This document shows positions 36,901 through 45,268 of a stretch of DNA of 64,000 nt, in pieces. The number at the start of each line of letters is the position of its first letter. Position 1 is the stretch's first letter. This stretch comes from Acidobacteriota bacterium (lineage in GTDB: Bacteria; Acidobacteriota; Terriglobia; Bryobacterales; Bryobacteraceae): the NCBI GenBank assembly GCA_023436715.1, contig JAEZIJ010000059.1:13591-77590 (forward strand), given 5' to 3'. Made by a program: the position numbers and the translations under genes. Below the pieces are notes generated by a model. The model was not told the DNA's origin. It worked only from the letters and a program-made list of their open reading frames with translations, and did not search any database.

Positions 36901-37724
36901 CCGTTGTTGCCAACAGCGGCGATCGTGCCGGCAACATGCGTTCCGTGCCCGTGGTCGTCAATGGGATTGTTGTTCGTTCCGACGAAATTCCAGCCCCTGA
37001 CGTCATCGACGAAGCCGTTGCCGTCGTCGTCCACGCCATTGCCGGCAACCTCCTTCGCGTTGGTCCAAATATTGGCGGAAATGTCGGGGTGGTTGTAATC
37101 GATGCCGGTGTCCAGCACCGCGACCACAATGCCCTCGCCCTTGGAGGTGTCCCAGGCGGCCGGGGCGCCGATCTTCTTGAGGCCCCACAGGTCGTCGTAG
37201 TTCTGCCCCCAACTGCCCCGCCGGTTGAAGTAAGGATCGTTGGGAGTGTAGCTGACCGACACGATCTTGTCTTCTTCCGCGTATTCCACGTCGGGATCGG
37301 CGCGGAGCGCGGCGAGGGTCGTGGCGACGTCCCCGTCCGGCTCGAGGATGTATGTGCGCGAGATGTCGGGCGGCTGAAATGTGGTGCGCAGGCGGGCGGC
37401 CCTCTGCGGAAATCGCTGGCGGAACTGGGTGGCGATCTGCCGGTCCGAGGCCTGCTGCCGCCTCTTTTCGCGGACGAACTCAGGGTAGAGCGGCGCGAGC
37501 GTCCGCGCCGAGTGGCGCGCCAGAAACGCGGCGGCATGGGGTCGTTGCGCGGTCGCGGCCGAGAGCGCCATGGGTTTCGAGGGCAGCGCCGTTTCGACCT
37601 CTTCGGCCAAAGGGGCACGCAATTTCACCAGGATTCTGGGGTTGGCGGGACCGGATGCCCAAAGGGGAATGATAAGAATGAGAAGCGCGGAAGAGCGAGT
37701 TACCAAGGTTCGTAGTCGCGTCAA
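33915..37724 (-). CDS. Secreted subtilisin-like serine protease (S8) with FG-GAP-like repeats and BACON-like C-terminus
   Basis: A 1269-residue secreted protein with a signal peptide (LLILIIPLWASG) and a propeptide of about 100 residues. The S8 domain (about 160-480) shows the triad: Asp in VAVLDTGIDYNHPD, His in DDHGHGTHVAGTIA, Ser in ADGTSMAAPHVAGLA. A beta-rich Ig-like middle follows. FG-GAP/VCBS-like repeats come next, with calcium-type DxDxDG loops such as VGDVDRDGHEEIVLAHD and IGDIDGDERPEIV. The end is BACON-like (GCSWTASSALDWVTITG). Probably an extracellular scavenging or surface protease. The start is TTG at 37724; no strong ribosome site. Confidence 0.9.
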   Translation of the reverse strand: MTRLRTLVTRSSALLILIIPLWASGPANPRILVKLRAPLAEEVETALPSKPMALSAATAQRPHAAAFLARHSARTLAPLYPEFVREKRRQQASDRQIATQFRQRFPQRAARLRTTFQPPDISRTYILEPDGDVATTLAALRADPDVEYAEEDKIVSVSYTPNDPYFNRRGSWGQNYDDLWGLKKIGAPAAWDTSKGEGIVVAVLDTGIDYNHPDISANIWTNAKEVAGNGVDDDGNGFVDDVRGWNFVGTNNNPIDDHGHGTHVAGTIAAVGNNGLGVIGVAWRAKVMLIKAFDSSGAGLDSVLARAIVYAANQGADVINNSWGGPGESKTIAEAVAYAHNLGAVIVAAAGNNGDDAVFYHPGDLSAVITVAASDRDDMLAGFSNWGSKIDVAAPGVNILSLRAKGTSLGMPVDDGYTRADGTSMAAPHVAGLAALLLAQHPEYSNEQVRQAIRASATGIIQPPRGIGETYETYGRIESAAALALSGVVEAKIGAPASGAVVRGPTTIAGVARGRGFAGYKLEYCVGKSPEVCTLLQTGAVATSGTLGVFDAGAVMNGVYSIRLTVYNGAGQAFVDNIQLTAAAIAITSPAMPSGAASAMTFKPGVKIPISGTANATGFGGFHVDWARGMYATKGWQTGGISLESGGASPITEGLLAAWETPALAAPGYYTIRLRVVGAGFTNQITSLVYLEPDLLSAEWPKWLDAGPYRNSGVVPARNADGSLRLLVAAPGNMMMYTGWRPPAMSPPGALWTLPLNGPPQRRPMPLGKGSHFQPSAASLDGGTGEQAVVGDLEALHVYGEDGAFRSIAPGVPHLFARAQVLVEDIEGDSRCEILAFGDDPSATVARIYAWRRDGSPLNGNFPIEAANHEGGVGASADRMRLIAGDIDGDGSKELVVQEVESPSTHTLKLFDKSGSPRAWNVPWLDGLPYAMAAADLDRNGKLEIILVSNVDDTIVLHVFQPDGSERAGFPKLLPNSSRYCESFLAVGDVDRDGHEEIVLAHDSDLYVFRDDGALLSGAWPLQTPTRYFGSVVIGDIDGDERPEIVTSHTSMVWRSESPHYGYSDQKLLALRADGSVAKSWQLTGMGHELGEYPAPAIGDFNQDGSTEIAVAYGVVDYWGGPVSGVVTLLATGAPFHSSANDWPMVHQNARNTAVRMRPGSSTSCIASISPGEQTLPAAGGIVTIEVAAPDGCSWTASSALDWVTITGAASGSGKGSVRFQVKANAGALRAGNIIVAGWASAIRQKSEGDGLTRDRHRGLPRPGVEIPR

Positions 37725-37792
37725 AGGCGGGCTACCCCGGCGCCCGGAAGTTGGTTTCGAGTTTTAGAGGCCTTATTGTACTTCAGGACCGC

Positions 37793-38944
37793 TCAGGCGG
37801 GCACGCGGATCTTCAGGCCTGCCCCGTGCCCCGGTCGCGATTCGATGAACAGGTCGCCGCCGAGGCTTCTGATACGCCTCTTGATGCTTTGCGGCCCCAG
37901 CCGCAACAAGTCGAGTTCGTCAAGAGAGAATGACCCGCTGAAAGCGAAGCCCGTGCCGTCGTCGTCCACTGAAATCTCGACGTTCTTGCCGGCGTGCTCG
38001 AGGGCGACCACGACGCGCGATGCCTTCGAGTGCTTTTGCACGTTATGCAGCGCCTCGCGAAGGATCTGTAGCAGTTCGTGGCTGGTTTCCGGGGCCAGCC
38101 GGACCTCGCTCTGCGCGCTCACGAACCGCGCGGAAATCGACGTGTCTTTCTGGAAGTACTCGACGATGCGGCGAACCGAGGTCACCAGATCGCTGGTGTC
38201 CACTTCCACCGGCTTCATGCTGCGCAGGAACGAGCGGATTTCGCCGACCTGGGAGCGCGCAATCTGCTGCAACTCGTGCAGGTCCTCCATGGCTGTGTTG
38301 CGGTCGCGCTTGAACAGCGTTTCGAGGATGTCCAGCCGGACTTGCAGGCCGATGAACGTTTGCAGCGGGCCGTCGTGGAAATCGCCGGCGATGCGCTGGC
38401 GCTCCGCGTCGCGGATCTTGTCGGCTTCCGCGCGGAGAGCGGTCTCGCGGCGCCCGCTTTCGAGCAGCCGTTCCTGAAGCCGCCTTTTCTGGTCGCTCAG
38501 CAGGCAGGCGAGCAGCCCGGCGATCACAACCACGTGGCTGAGCGCAGTCGCGTCGGGCCGCCGGACGGATGCGTAGAACCCGATGCAGGCGCCCACGACA
38601 ATGCAAACATCGTTCCAGTCATGATGGACCACCGCCGCCATCATGAGGTAAAGAAACAGCACGGACCCGATCCAGCCGCTGCCGTCGGCGCCGTAGGCCG
38701 AGAAGGCGATGAAAAAGGCGGTGTCTACGAACAGGCTGGGCAGCGAGACCTGGATGTCGTCGATTTTCTTCCACAGCAGCGCAACCAGACCGTAGCAGAC
38801 ATAGGCTGCCGTGACGATGGTCAGCGGGTGGTCGAAATCCGAAGAGAAGATCTGGGCGTACAGGCACGCAAAACCGAGCACAGCGCGCACGACGCTGCGC
38901 AGCCAACGCCATTCCCGCGCGTGCGATCCTATGGCTGCGGCCAT
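37793..38944 (-). CDS. Membrane sensor histidine kinase, NarX/DegS-type (HisKA_3)
   Basis: A 383-residue kinase. Five or six membrane helices occupy roughly residues 15-155. The phosphoacceptor region is RIAGDFHDGPLQTFIGLQVR, of HisKA_3 type, and the ATPase domain reads ALHNVQKHSKASRVVV, ISVDDDGTGFAF and IESRPGHGAGLKI. Such kinases pair with NarL/LuxR-type regulators, but none is next to it, so its partner is elsewhere. It starts 12 bases after the exported methyltransferase-like gene, suggesting co-transcription. Confidence 0.9.
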   Translation of the reverse strand: MAAAIGSHAREWRWLRSVVRAVLGFACLYAQIFSSDFDHPLTIVTAAYVCYGLVALLWKKIDDIQVSLPSLFVDTAFFIAFSAYGADGSGWIGSVLFLYLMMAAVVHHDWNDVCIVVGACIGFYASVRRPDATALSHVVVIAGLLACLLSDQKRRLQERLLESGRRETALRAEADKIRDAERQRIAGDFHDGPLQTFIGLQVRLDILETLFKRDRNTAMEDLHELQQIARSQVGEIRSFLRSMKPVEVDTSDLVTSVRRIVEYFQKDTSISARFVSAQSEVRLAPETSHELLQILREALHNVQKHSKASRVVVALEHAGKNVEISVDDDGTGFAFSGSFSLDELDLLRLGPQSIKRRIRSLGGDLFIESRPGHGAGLKIRVPA

Positions 38945-38956
38945 CTCCGATCCGGC

Positions 38957-39493
38957 TTACCGGCGATAGAAGTAGAGCGTGTGGCTCCGGCCCTCGCCGT
39001 CGTCCTCGACCTGCTCCACTTTCTCAGGTGTCCAGCCGGAAAACTCGAAGTCATGCGCGATGACCCGAGTGCCTTTCTTGAGCTGCTTTTCGAGCAGCGG
39101 ACGCAGCTTGTCGTTCGAGGAAGGAAGCAGGTACACGGTGAGCAGATTCGCGGAGCTGTAATCCTGCTTCATGACATCGCCGTGGATGACGCGAGCCTGC
39201 TTATCGAGCCCCAGGCTCTTGATCCGATCCATGCTTTGCTTCCAAAGGTCCCGGTCGAACTCGACGCCGGTCGCGTCGGCTTTGAACTTGCTCGCGGCCA
39301 TGATGACGATGCGGCCGTCTCCGCTGCCGAGGTCGAACATCTTCTCGCCCGCCTTGAGCCCGCCGAGATGAAGCATCTTCTCGACGATGGTTTCCGGGGT
39401 CGGGTAGTACGGCGCCAGCTTCTCGGATGGATTCTCCTGGGCGAAACAAAAAACGCCAAGCAGGAGAGGTAAAACGAACCTTCTCTTCAACAT
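38957..39493 (-). CDS. Exported class I SAM methyltransferase-like protein
   Basis: A 178-residue protein. A cleavable-looking signal peptide (FVLPLLLGVFCFAQ) precedes a compact Rossmann methyltransferase domain. YYPTPETIVEKML, FDLGSGDGRIVIMAASK (motif I), ATGVEFDRDL (motif II) and VIAHDFEFSGW are visible; the layout resembles small lysine methyltransferases of the FAM173 type. SAM is not expected outside the cytoplasm, so either the N-terminus is a membrane anchor facing inward or the domain has another role. TGAGG upstream supports the ATG. Confidence 0.8.
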   Translation of the reverse strand: MLKRRFVLPLLLGVFCFAQENPSEKLAPYYPTPETIVEKMLHLGGLKAGEKMFDLGSGDGRIVIMAASKFKADATGVEFDRDLWKQSMDRIKSLGLDKQARVIHGDVMKQDYSSANLLTVYLLPSSNDKLRPLLEKQLKKGTRVIAHDFEFSGWTPEKVEQVEDDGEGRSHTLYFYRR

Positions 39494-39539
39494 GCGAGCC
39501 TCAGGTTAGCAGTGTATCAGAATGGCCGGCCTCAGGCGG

Positions 39540-40004
39540 TTATTGGGGTGGCGCCTGATAGATCACCTCGTTCCGGCCGCTGGCGCGAACCGCGAGTCCA
39601 ACCGCCGCGCCGATGGCCGCGCCGAACAGCGCCGACATCGCGACTGCCGAGCCTGTAGAATCCCAGCGCCGCTTATTGGCGCCCACCACCACGGCGAATG
39701 CGCCTCCACCTATGGCCGCGCCAATCAAGGGCGCGCGATCGTACGACTCGCGCTTCACCGTGAGCTTTCGTACGTCCTGTCTTGCGATGATTTCCACGGT
39801 TCCAGACTTCAGCGCGACAGTGAGGGCGTCCGCTTCACGGCTGAGGAAGACGCCTTTGAGGGTTCGTTCGGGCCGGAGCGCGTAAACCGTGACTTGGCGG
39901 CCGGGCTGAAGCCGCGATAGGTGCCAGTGCCGCCAGGGATCCGCCTGAGCGAAAGCAAGCTGGCTTGCGAGGGCGAAGCAAAGGAATACGCCGATGATCC
40001 GCAT
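39540..40004 (-). CDS. Exported protein with glycine-zipper-like C-terminus, unknown function
   Basis: A 154-residue protein, not recognised as a named family. A signal peptide (IIGVFLCFALASQLAFAQ) precedes an SH3/Sm-like beta segment (GRQVTVYALRPERTLKGVFL). The C-terminal half is Gly/Ala-rich and hydrophobic (PLIGAAIGGGAFAVVVGA and ALFGAAIGAAVGLAVRA), typical of glycine-zipper envelope proteins. An envelope-associated role is likely from the layout only. It lies upstream of the methyltransferase-like gene on the same strand, 46 bases away. Confidence 0.7.
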   Translation of the reverse strand: MRIIGVFLCFALASQLAFAQADPWRHWHLSRLQPGRQVTVYALRPERTLKGVFLSREADALTVALKSGTVEIIARQDVRKLTVKRESYDRAPLIGAAIGGGAFAVVVGANKRRWDSTGSAVAMSALFGAAIGAAVGLAVRASGRNEVIYQAPPQ

Positions 40005-40038
40005 GTGTGGATTATGTGGGCGGGGTGCCCGCCGATTG

Positions 40039-40398
40039 TCACGAAAATGTCAGCCTCGTGTCAGGCTTTTGCGGTGAAGCACCTTCCGAAGCCGGTCCCG
40101 CCACGAGTACCGGACCAGCATCGTTTGGGGTTCCCTGCTCGAGCTTCCGGAAGAAGGTCGTGCGCGCCACCACTTCCTCGAGTTCGATGCCCGGCTCGCG
40201 CAGCAGAAACCGGAACAACTCGTGGACGGAAGGAATCTGGAGATCGTCAATAATCAGCCACCCGCCTGCCTTCACGTGCGGGAACAGACACGCATACTCG
40301 ATCTGCTCTTGACGCCCTTCGACGAACTCCACACGGCCGCGCTCCAGGCCGGGGTAGCGCGACAACTCGGAAATCGTGTGATTCGCGAAGTTCCACAC
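40039..40398 (-). pseudogene. C-terminal fragment of a class I SAM methyltransferase
   Basis: The 119-residue reading contains ACLFPHVKAGGWLIIDDLQI followed by PSVHELFRFL, the late strands of a CmcI/Methyltransf_24-like enzyme. No SAM-binding motif I precedes it. The usual N-terminal 100 or more residues are absent, because a complete CAP-domain gene ends 20 bases upstream. This looks like a truncated remnant, although a short expressed protein cannot be excluded. Its last 20 or so residues are unlike the family. Confidence 0.55.
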
Positions 40399-40417
40399 TC
40401 ATCGTACTGTTCCCAGC

Positions 40418-40897
40418 CTACGGCCGGATGTAGATCTCCACCACGTATACCGTGCCATCCGGCGCGCGGCCGGCGCCGGCCCCGGCCCGGGTCAGGTCTC
40501 TATCGAGCACGTTCCTACGATGCCCGGGGCTGTTCATCCAGCCCTGTACCGTGCGCTGCGCGGGATCCTCGAAGCCTTTCTCCGTGAACAGGTTCTCCGC
40601 GACCTTGTGCCAGGAAATCTTCGCCGCCGCGAGCCGCTGCTCCAGATTGCCTCGGGTGGGATCGACGTGGGAGAAGAACCTGTGCTGCGCCATGCTGCGG
40701 GCGTGGCTGCGCGCTGCGTCCGCGAGCCGCTGGTCCCACTCGAGTGCGTTCAGGCCCCGGGATGTGCGCTCCTGATTCACGAGTTCGAAAACGCGCCGCT
40801 CAATGGCGGCGAGCGGCGGCTGTGAGGAATCCGCCTGACCCGCCCCGGCAGCCCAGGATGCCACTGCCAACGTGATAGCCCGGATCAGGCGATGCAT
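40418..40897 (-). CDS. CAP (SCP/YkwD-like) domain secreted protein
   Basis: A 159-residue protein with a signal peptide (LIRAITLAVASWAAGAGQA). The CAP domain follows: VFELVNQERTSRGLNALEWD, LADAARSHARSMAQHRFFSH, VAENLFT and VQGWMNSPGHRRNVLDRDLT. The conserved His/Glu cavity residues are present. Bacterial CAP proteins are extracellular and may bind lipids or act in wall maintenance; the exact role is unknown. The start at 40897 is placed at the signal peptide; upstream in-frame sequence overlaps glgA on the other strand. Confidence 0.88.
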   Translation of the reverse strand: MHRLIRAITLAVASWAAGAGQADSSQPPLAAIERRVFELVNQERTSRGLNALEWDQRLADAARSHARSMAQHRFFSHVDPTRGNLEQRLAAAKISWHKVAENLFTEKGFEDPAQRTVQGWMNSPGHRRNVLDRDLTRAGAGAGRAPDGTVYVVEIYIRP

Positions 40898-40981
40898 ACC
40901 CGAATTATCGCGCGCCGGACACACCGTGCCGCCTCCGGTTGCTGTAGGCTGATAACTGATAACCTCTCCGCAGGGTGGCGC

Positions 40982-42403
40982 ATGACAAAAGTTCTGATGG
41001 TGGCATCCGAAGCGAACCCGTTCGCGAAAACGGGAGGACTTGCCGACGTCGTCGGGGCACTCTCGCCGACGTTGCACGCGCACGGTGAGGAAGTGGCGAT
41101 CCTGATGCCGCGGTACCGTGGAATCAGCATCCATGGCCTGCCGCGCGTCTACGAGGACCTGCGGGTTTGGTTCGGCCCGAACTGCCACACCTCGCACCTG
41201 TACCGCGCCGAGGAGCGCGGCGTGCCCTATTATCTGCTTGACTGCCCGCCGCTGTTTGATCGCGACGGCCTTTACCAGGACTCCTCCGGCGTCGATTACG
41301 CGGACAACTACGCGCGCTTCGCCGTACTATCGCGTGCCGCGCTGACCGTGGTCCGCCACCTGTTCCGCCCTCAGGTGATGCACTGCCACGACTGGCAGGC
41401 TGCGCTCGTGCCGGTATACATGCACACTCTGTTTGGCGCCGATCCCACCTTCATGGGCGTGAAGACCGTTATCACGATTCACAACCTGGGGTACCAGGGG
41501 CTGTTCCCGCCGTCCATCCTGCCTGAGATCGGCCTTGACCCGTCCCTGTTCCGCTCCGACGCGCTGGAGTTTTTCGGCCAGGTGAATCTCTTGAAGGGCG
41601 GGCTGGTTTACAGCGACGCCATCACCACGGTAAGCCGCAAGTACGCGCAGGAGATCCAGCATCCGGCGCTCGGCTTCGGACTCGATGGCGTGCTCAGAGA
41701 GCGCAGCGACGTGCTTACGGGCATTCTCAACGGCGCGGACTACACACAGTGGGATCCGCGTGGTGATCCCTATATCACCGCGCACTATTCGACGGAGAAT
41801 CTGGCCGGAAAACGCGTCTCGAAAGCGGATCTGCTCAGTGAACTCGGTCTGCCCCCGGACAACCTCGACCGGCCGCTGATCGGCATCGTTTCGCGCTTTG
41901 CCGGGCAGAAAGGCTTCGACCTGATCGAGAAGATCGCACCCGCGCTTCTCGAACAGGATGTGGCGATTGCAGCTCTGGGGACGGGCGATCCCCGGTACGA
42001 GCAGCTATTCACGGACCTCGCGGTAGCCTACCCGGACAGGGTGGGTGTCCGCATAGCGTTTGACGAGTCTTTGGCGCACAAGGTCGAGGCCGGGGCCGAT
42101 ATGTTCCTGATGCCGAGCGAGTACGAGCCTTGCGGCCTGAACCAGATCTATAGCATGCGGTACGGCACGGTTCCGATAGTCCGCGCCACGGGCGGCCTCG
42201 ATGATACGATTGATAAAGATACTGGCTTCAAGTTCCACGACTATACAGGAACAGCTCTGTTTGAAGCTATCCGCGCAGCGCTGGCCGCGTACAACGATCC
42301 CGCGAAATGGAAGGAAATGATGCTGGCCGGCATGCGCAAGGATTTTTCGTGGAACGCCTCTGCTGTTGAGTATTCAGCGCTTTACAGAAGGCTGGCGGAA
42401 TGA
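40982..42403 (+). CDS. glgA: Glycogen synthase (ADP-glucose type, GT5)
   Basis: A 473-residue glucosyltransferase that extends alpha-1,4-glucan from ADP-glucose. The N-terminal EANPFAKTGGLADVVGAL holds the KTGGL substrate motif. VMHCHDWQAALVPVY, SRFAGQKGFDLIEK and MPSEYEPCGLNQIYSMRYGT are further GT5 motifs. ATG at 40982 is where conservation begins, with a moderate AGGGTGG upstream. A thioredoxin gene follows 62 bases later. No other glycogen genes are close. Confidence 0.95.
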   Translation: MTKVLMVASEANPFAKTGGLADVVGALSPTLHAHGEEVAILMPRYRGISIHGLPRVYEDLRVWFGPNCHTSHLYRAEERGVPYYLLDCPPLFDRDGLYQDSSGVDYADNYARFAVLSRAALTVVRHLFRPQVMHCHDWQAALVPVYMHTLFGADPTFMGVKTVITIHNLGYQGLFPPSILPEIGLDPSLFRSDALEFFGQVNLLKGGLVYSDAITTVSRKYAQEIQHPALGFGLDGVLRERSDVLTGILNGADYTQWDPRGDPYITAHYSTENLAGKRVSKADLLSELGLPPDNLDRPLIGIVSRFAGQKGFDLIEKIAPALLEQDVAIAALGTGDPRYEQLFTDLAVAYPDRVGVRIAFDESLAHKVEAGADMFLMPSEYEPCGLNQIYSMRYGTVPIVRATGGLDDTIDKDTGFKFHDYTGTALFEAIRAALAAYNDPAKWKEMMLAGMRKDFSWNASAVEYSALYRRLAE

Positions 42404-42465
42404 ATCCTCCCGGCCGATTTCTGCATCTTCTAGATTTGAATGACCGTAACAGTGTGTGAGGAAAG

Positions 42466-42804
42466 ATGAGCATGGCGGGTGCGAACGTACTGACATTTAA
42501 CGATTCAAGTTTCGATATGGACGTCCTGAAATCGGATGTTCCAGTGCTGGTCGATTTCTGGGCCGAGTGGTGCGGCCCGTGCAAGATGATGGCGCCGACC
42601 GTAGATCAGATTGCCTCCGAGTACGCCGGCAAACTGAAAGTCGGCAAGGTGGACGTTGACGAGAACGGTGGAACTGCGATGCGCTTTAATATCCGCGGCA
42701 TCCCCACGCTGCTGCTGTTTAAGGGCGGCCGGGTGGTGGATTCGCGCGTAGGCGCGGTCGGCAGATCGGAAGTTCTCAAGATGCTTGAGCCTCACGTTCA
42801 GTAA
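42466..42804 (+). CDS. trxA: Thioredoxin
   Basis: A 112-residue protein with the classic WCGPCK active site (LVDFWAEWCGPCKMMAP), the cis-proline in GIPTLLLFKGG and full-length fold. It reduces disulfides in the cytoplasm. GAGG four bases before the ATG at 42466 supports the start. A strong terminator hairpin follows directly. Confidence 0.96.
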   Translation: MSMAGANVLTFNDSSFDMDVLKSDVPVLVDFWAEWCGPCKMMAPTVDQIASEYAGKLKVGKVDVDENGGTAMRFNIRGIPTLLLFKGGRVVDSRVGAVGRSEVLKMLEPHVQ

Positions 42805-42812
42805 GCGGAAGC

Positions 42813-42845
42813 CCCGGGGACAACCGGCGTTTGTCCCCGGGTTTT
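42813..42845 (+). terminator. Intrinsic terminator after trxA
   Basis: A perfect 11-bp stem, CCCGGGGACAA (42813-42823) with TTGTCCCCGGG (42831-42841), is followed by TTTT at 42842-42845. The loop is seven bases. It separates trxA from rlmN, which is 22 bases further on. Confidence 0.85.
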
Positions 42846-42867
42846 CCGATAGACTGGTTGAAGAAGT

Positions 42868-43893
42868 ATGCCTGCCCTTTTGGGCCTGGAAATCCAGGAG
42901 ATAGAAGAGCTTCTTGGACCGGGCCATCCCGGTTATCGTGCGCGTCAGATCTATGGCGCACTGTACCATGAGCGTCACTCCGATTTGATGGGGATCTCGA
43001 CGCTGCCGCTGGACCTGCGCCGTGAACTGGCGTCGGCGTTCGCGGTAGGCACACCGTCCATCGAGCGGCGATTCGTGTCCGCCGACGGCACGCGCCGGTA
43101 TCTGCTGGCACTCGAAGACGGCAAGACGGTCGAGGCGGTGATGATGCCCGAGGAGAACCGGCAGACCGTCTGCATTTCCACGCAGGTAGGCTGCCCCGTG
43201 AGTTGCCGGTTCTGCATGACGGCGCTGCTGGGCCTTGAGCGCAACCTGGGAGCGGGCGAAATCGTGGGGCAGGTTCTGGTCGCGGCCGCGGACAACGGAT
43301 TGGCGGTCGATGGCGAGCGCCTCAACATCGTCATGATGGGCCAGGGCGAGCCGCTGCTGAACCTTCCGAACGTCGTTAAGGCCACCCGCATTCTGGTAGA
43401 TCCCGCCGGGTGTGGGATCTCCCCGCGCCGGATCACGCTTTCTACCTCCGGCATCATCCCGAGGATGGAGGAGATGGGCCGGGAGGACGTGCGCCCGAAG
43501 CTCGCGGTCTCGCTGAACGCATCGACCGAGGAGATGCGGCGCGAGCTGATGCCGGTCACGAAGAAATACCACCTCAAAGATCTGATGGAAGCGTGCCAGG
43601 CCTACCCGTTGCGCCCGTGGGAGCGGCTGACGTTCGAATACGTCCTGCTCAAAGGCGTGAACGACACCGACGCCGATGCGCGGCGGGTCGTGAAGCTGCT
43701 TGCCAACCTGAAGTGCAAGGTGAATCTGATCGCGCTGAATCCAGGGCCGGAAATCCCGTACGATACCCCGGACGAGGCACGAGTGTTGGCGTTTCAGGAG
43801 ATCGTGAGGCGGGCGATACCGTGCTTTATCCGCAAGCCGCGCGGGCGTGACGTCTACGCGGCCTGCGGACAGTTGAAAAAAGTCAGCCTCTAA
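42868..43893 (+). CDS. rlmN: Dual-specificity 23S rRNA/tRNA adenine-C2 methyltransferase RlmN
   Basis: A 341-residue radical SAM enzyme that methylates A2503 of 23S rRNA and A37 of tRNAs. The cluster motif is CPVSCRFCMTALLG (CxxxCxxC), with VCISTQVG before it, NIVMMGQGEPLLN and KLAVSLNAST inside, and the C-terminal cysteine in YAACGQL. All catalytic residues expected are present. It ends directly against the ThuA gene on the other strand. Confidence 0.95.
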   Translation: MPALLGLEIQEIEELLGPGHPGYRARQIYGALYHERHSDLMGISTLPLDLRRELASAFAVGTPSIERRFVSADGTRRYLLALEDGKTVEAVMMPEENRQTVCISTQVGCPVSCRFCMTALLGLERNLGAGEIVGQVLVAAADNGLAVDGERLNIVMMGQGEPLLNLPNVVKATRILVDPAGCGISPRRITLSTSGIIPRMEEMGREDVRPKLAVSLNASTEEMRRELMPVTKKYHLKDLMEACQAYPLRPWERLTFEYVLLKGVNDTDADARRVVKLLANLKCKVNLIALNPGPEIPYDTPDEARVLAFQEIVRRAIPCFIRKPRGRDVYAACGQLKKVSL

Positions 43894-44706
43894 CTACTCG
43901 GCAGGCTTGGGGCGAGGCGTGGCATCGCCTGGAACCATCCCCATGAGCCACTTCACCTGCTCAAGGCACATCTTCTGAATGTCGGGGCGGTCCCAAACGG
44001 CTTCGAGGTGCCCGAGGCCGTTGTACATCACCCGGCCCTTCCCGTAGGTGCGCACCCACATCACCGCGAAGTCCTTGTCGGTGCGGTGAACGCGCGGGTT
44101 GTTCAGATCGAGCTTGCTCGCGTCGAGCTTGAGCAGCACCCGGACTTTCTCGCGTGAGAAGTTCTTCGCCTGATAGATTTCGTCCTTCATGGTGAACGCG
44201 CGCGGCAGGAACTTCATGCCGGGGAAATCGGCGTCTTCCACCACGAGCGGCGCGTCGAAAGTGTTCCAGGGGTGCTGATCGAACCAGCCGCCTACCATTT
44301 CGCCGTATTCGGGCCACTTGTAGAACGTGTCGGTGCCGCTATGGATGGCGATGAAGCCCTTGCCGTCGTCCTTCACGTAGGAAAGCAGATCGGCCTTTTG
44401 GGACTCGTCCATATCGAGTTCCCCGGTCGTGTAGAACGCCACAGCATCGAAATAGTCGAGGTTTTTCGCGTTGCCCCCGAGCTTCTTCTTCGTGATGAGC
44501 TGGCAGTCCGTTCTGATGTAGGTGTCCCAAATGCCCGACTCCTGGCCGAGCTTCCAAAGAACGCCGGCCGCGTGCGAAATGGAGTCGTGCTGGAACCCTT
44601 TGCTCTGGCCCACGAAGAGCAGCTTTTTCTTTGGCTGCTGCGCGCCCAATGAGCCGGCAGCCGCCAATCCGAGAACCGCAACAAGTGCGAATCGAACGAG
44701 CTTCAT
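43894..44706 (-). CDS. ThuA-domain secreted protein (trehalose-utilisation-like)
   Basis: A 270-residue protein with a signal peptide (FALVAVLGLAAAGSLGAQ) and a ThuA/glutamine-amidotransferase-like fold. KLLFVGQSKGFQHDSISHAA, DAVAFYTTGELDM, GFIAIHSGTDTFYKWPEYGE and PLVVEDADFPG are visible. The domain is thought to bind or hydrolyse sugar-type substrates; acidobacterial copies are often secreted. GGAGG seven or so bases before the ATG at 44706 fixes the start. It is convergent with rlmN with no gap. Confidence 0.88.
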   Translation of the reverse strand: MKLVRFALVAVLGLAAAGSLGAQQPKKKLLFVGQSKGFQHDSISHAAGVLWKLGQESGIWDTYIRTDCQLITKKKLGGNAKNLDYFDAVAFYTTGELDMDESQKADLLSYVKDDGKGFIAIHSGTDTFYKWPEYGEMVGGWFDQHPWNTFDAPLVVEDADFPGMKFLPRAFTMKDEIYQAKNFSREKVRVLLKLDASKLDLNNPRVHRTDKDFAVMWVRTYGKGRVMYNGLGHLEAVWDRPDIQKMCLEQVKWLMGMVPGDATPRPKPAE

Positions 44707-44784
44707 AGGAATCCTCCGCCCCGCCATCTTCTCACCTGTGACTTTCAGGATGCAAGGGGCGGAGGAAAACCGGCCGAGGTGGCG

Positions 44785-45126
44785 TCAATAGCGGCCCACG
44801 CCGGGATCGACCGAGGCTGCCCATCGGTCTATGCCGCCGCTCATGCTCTGGCAATGCGGGATGCCGCGCTGCCGCAGCCAGGAGGCGGCGCGGAGACTCC
44901 GCATGCCGTGGTGGCAGTAAACTACCAGCCTGCAGCAACTTGCGGCCTTCTTCCTGAGCGATTCCAGTTCCTTGGAAATCGAGCCCAACGGAACCAGTTC
45001 GGCGCCCTCGATGCGGCACAGAGCGTACTCGTGCGGCTCCCGGACATCCACGAGCGCGACGGGATCCCCGGCCTCCAGCATTCTTCTCAGTTCCAACGGG
45101 CTGATTTCAAGCGGCAATTGATCCAC
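44785..45126 (-). CDS. Rhodanese-like sulfurtransferase (GTG start)
   Basis: A 113-residue single-domain rhodanese. LPLEISPLELRRMLEAG and LVDVREPHEYALCRIEGAEL open the fold, and the active-site loop is VVYCHHGMRS with the persulfide-forming Cys. It probably transfers sulfur in cofactor or tRNA modification. The start is GTG at 45126, because AGGAGG at 45132-45137 is five bases upstream and homology begins there. A longer in-frame extension overlaps the ECF sigma gene on the opposite strand and is rejected. Confidence 0.9.
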   Translation of the reverse strand: MDQLPLEISPLELRRMLEAGDPVALVDVREPHEYALCRIEGAELVPLGSISKELESLRKKAASCCRLVVYCHHGMRSLRAASWLRQRGIPHCQSMSGGIDRWAASVDPGVGRY

Positions 45127-45268
45127 AAGCCCCTCCTCTCGCACATTATCGTCCGCGGCGGCACGCGCCCACCCGCGGTTCTGGCGTAAACTGCTGAAAA
45201 CACAACCCGGCAAAATAGCGAACCGACCGTGACCGAATTTCCTAACACGATGCCGCCAGTGCAGTCTA

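Noticed and set aside
35856..37715. Long plus-strand open frame opposite the subtilase gene
   Set aside because: The subtilase frame has its full catalytic triad; the antisense translation is low-complexity Arg/Gly/Val without motifs.
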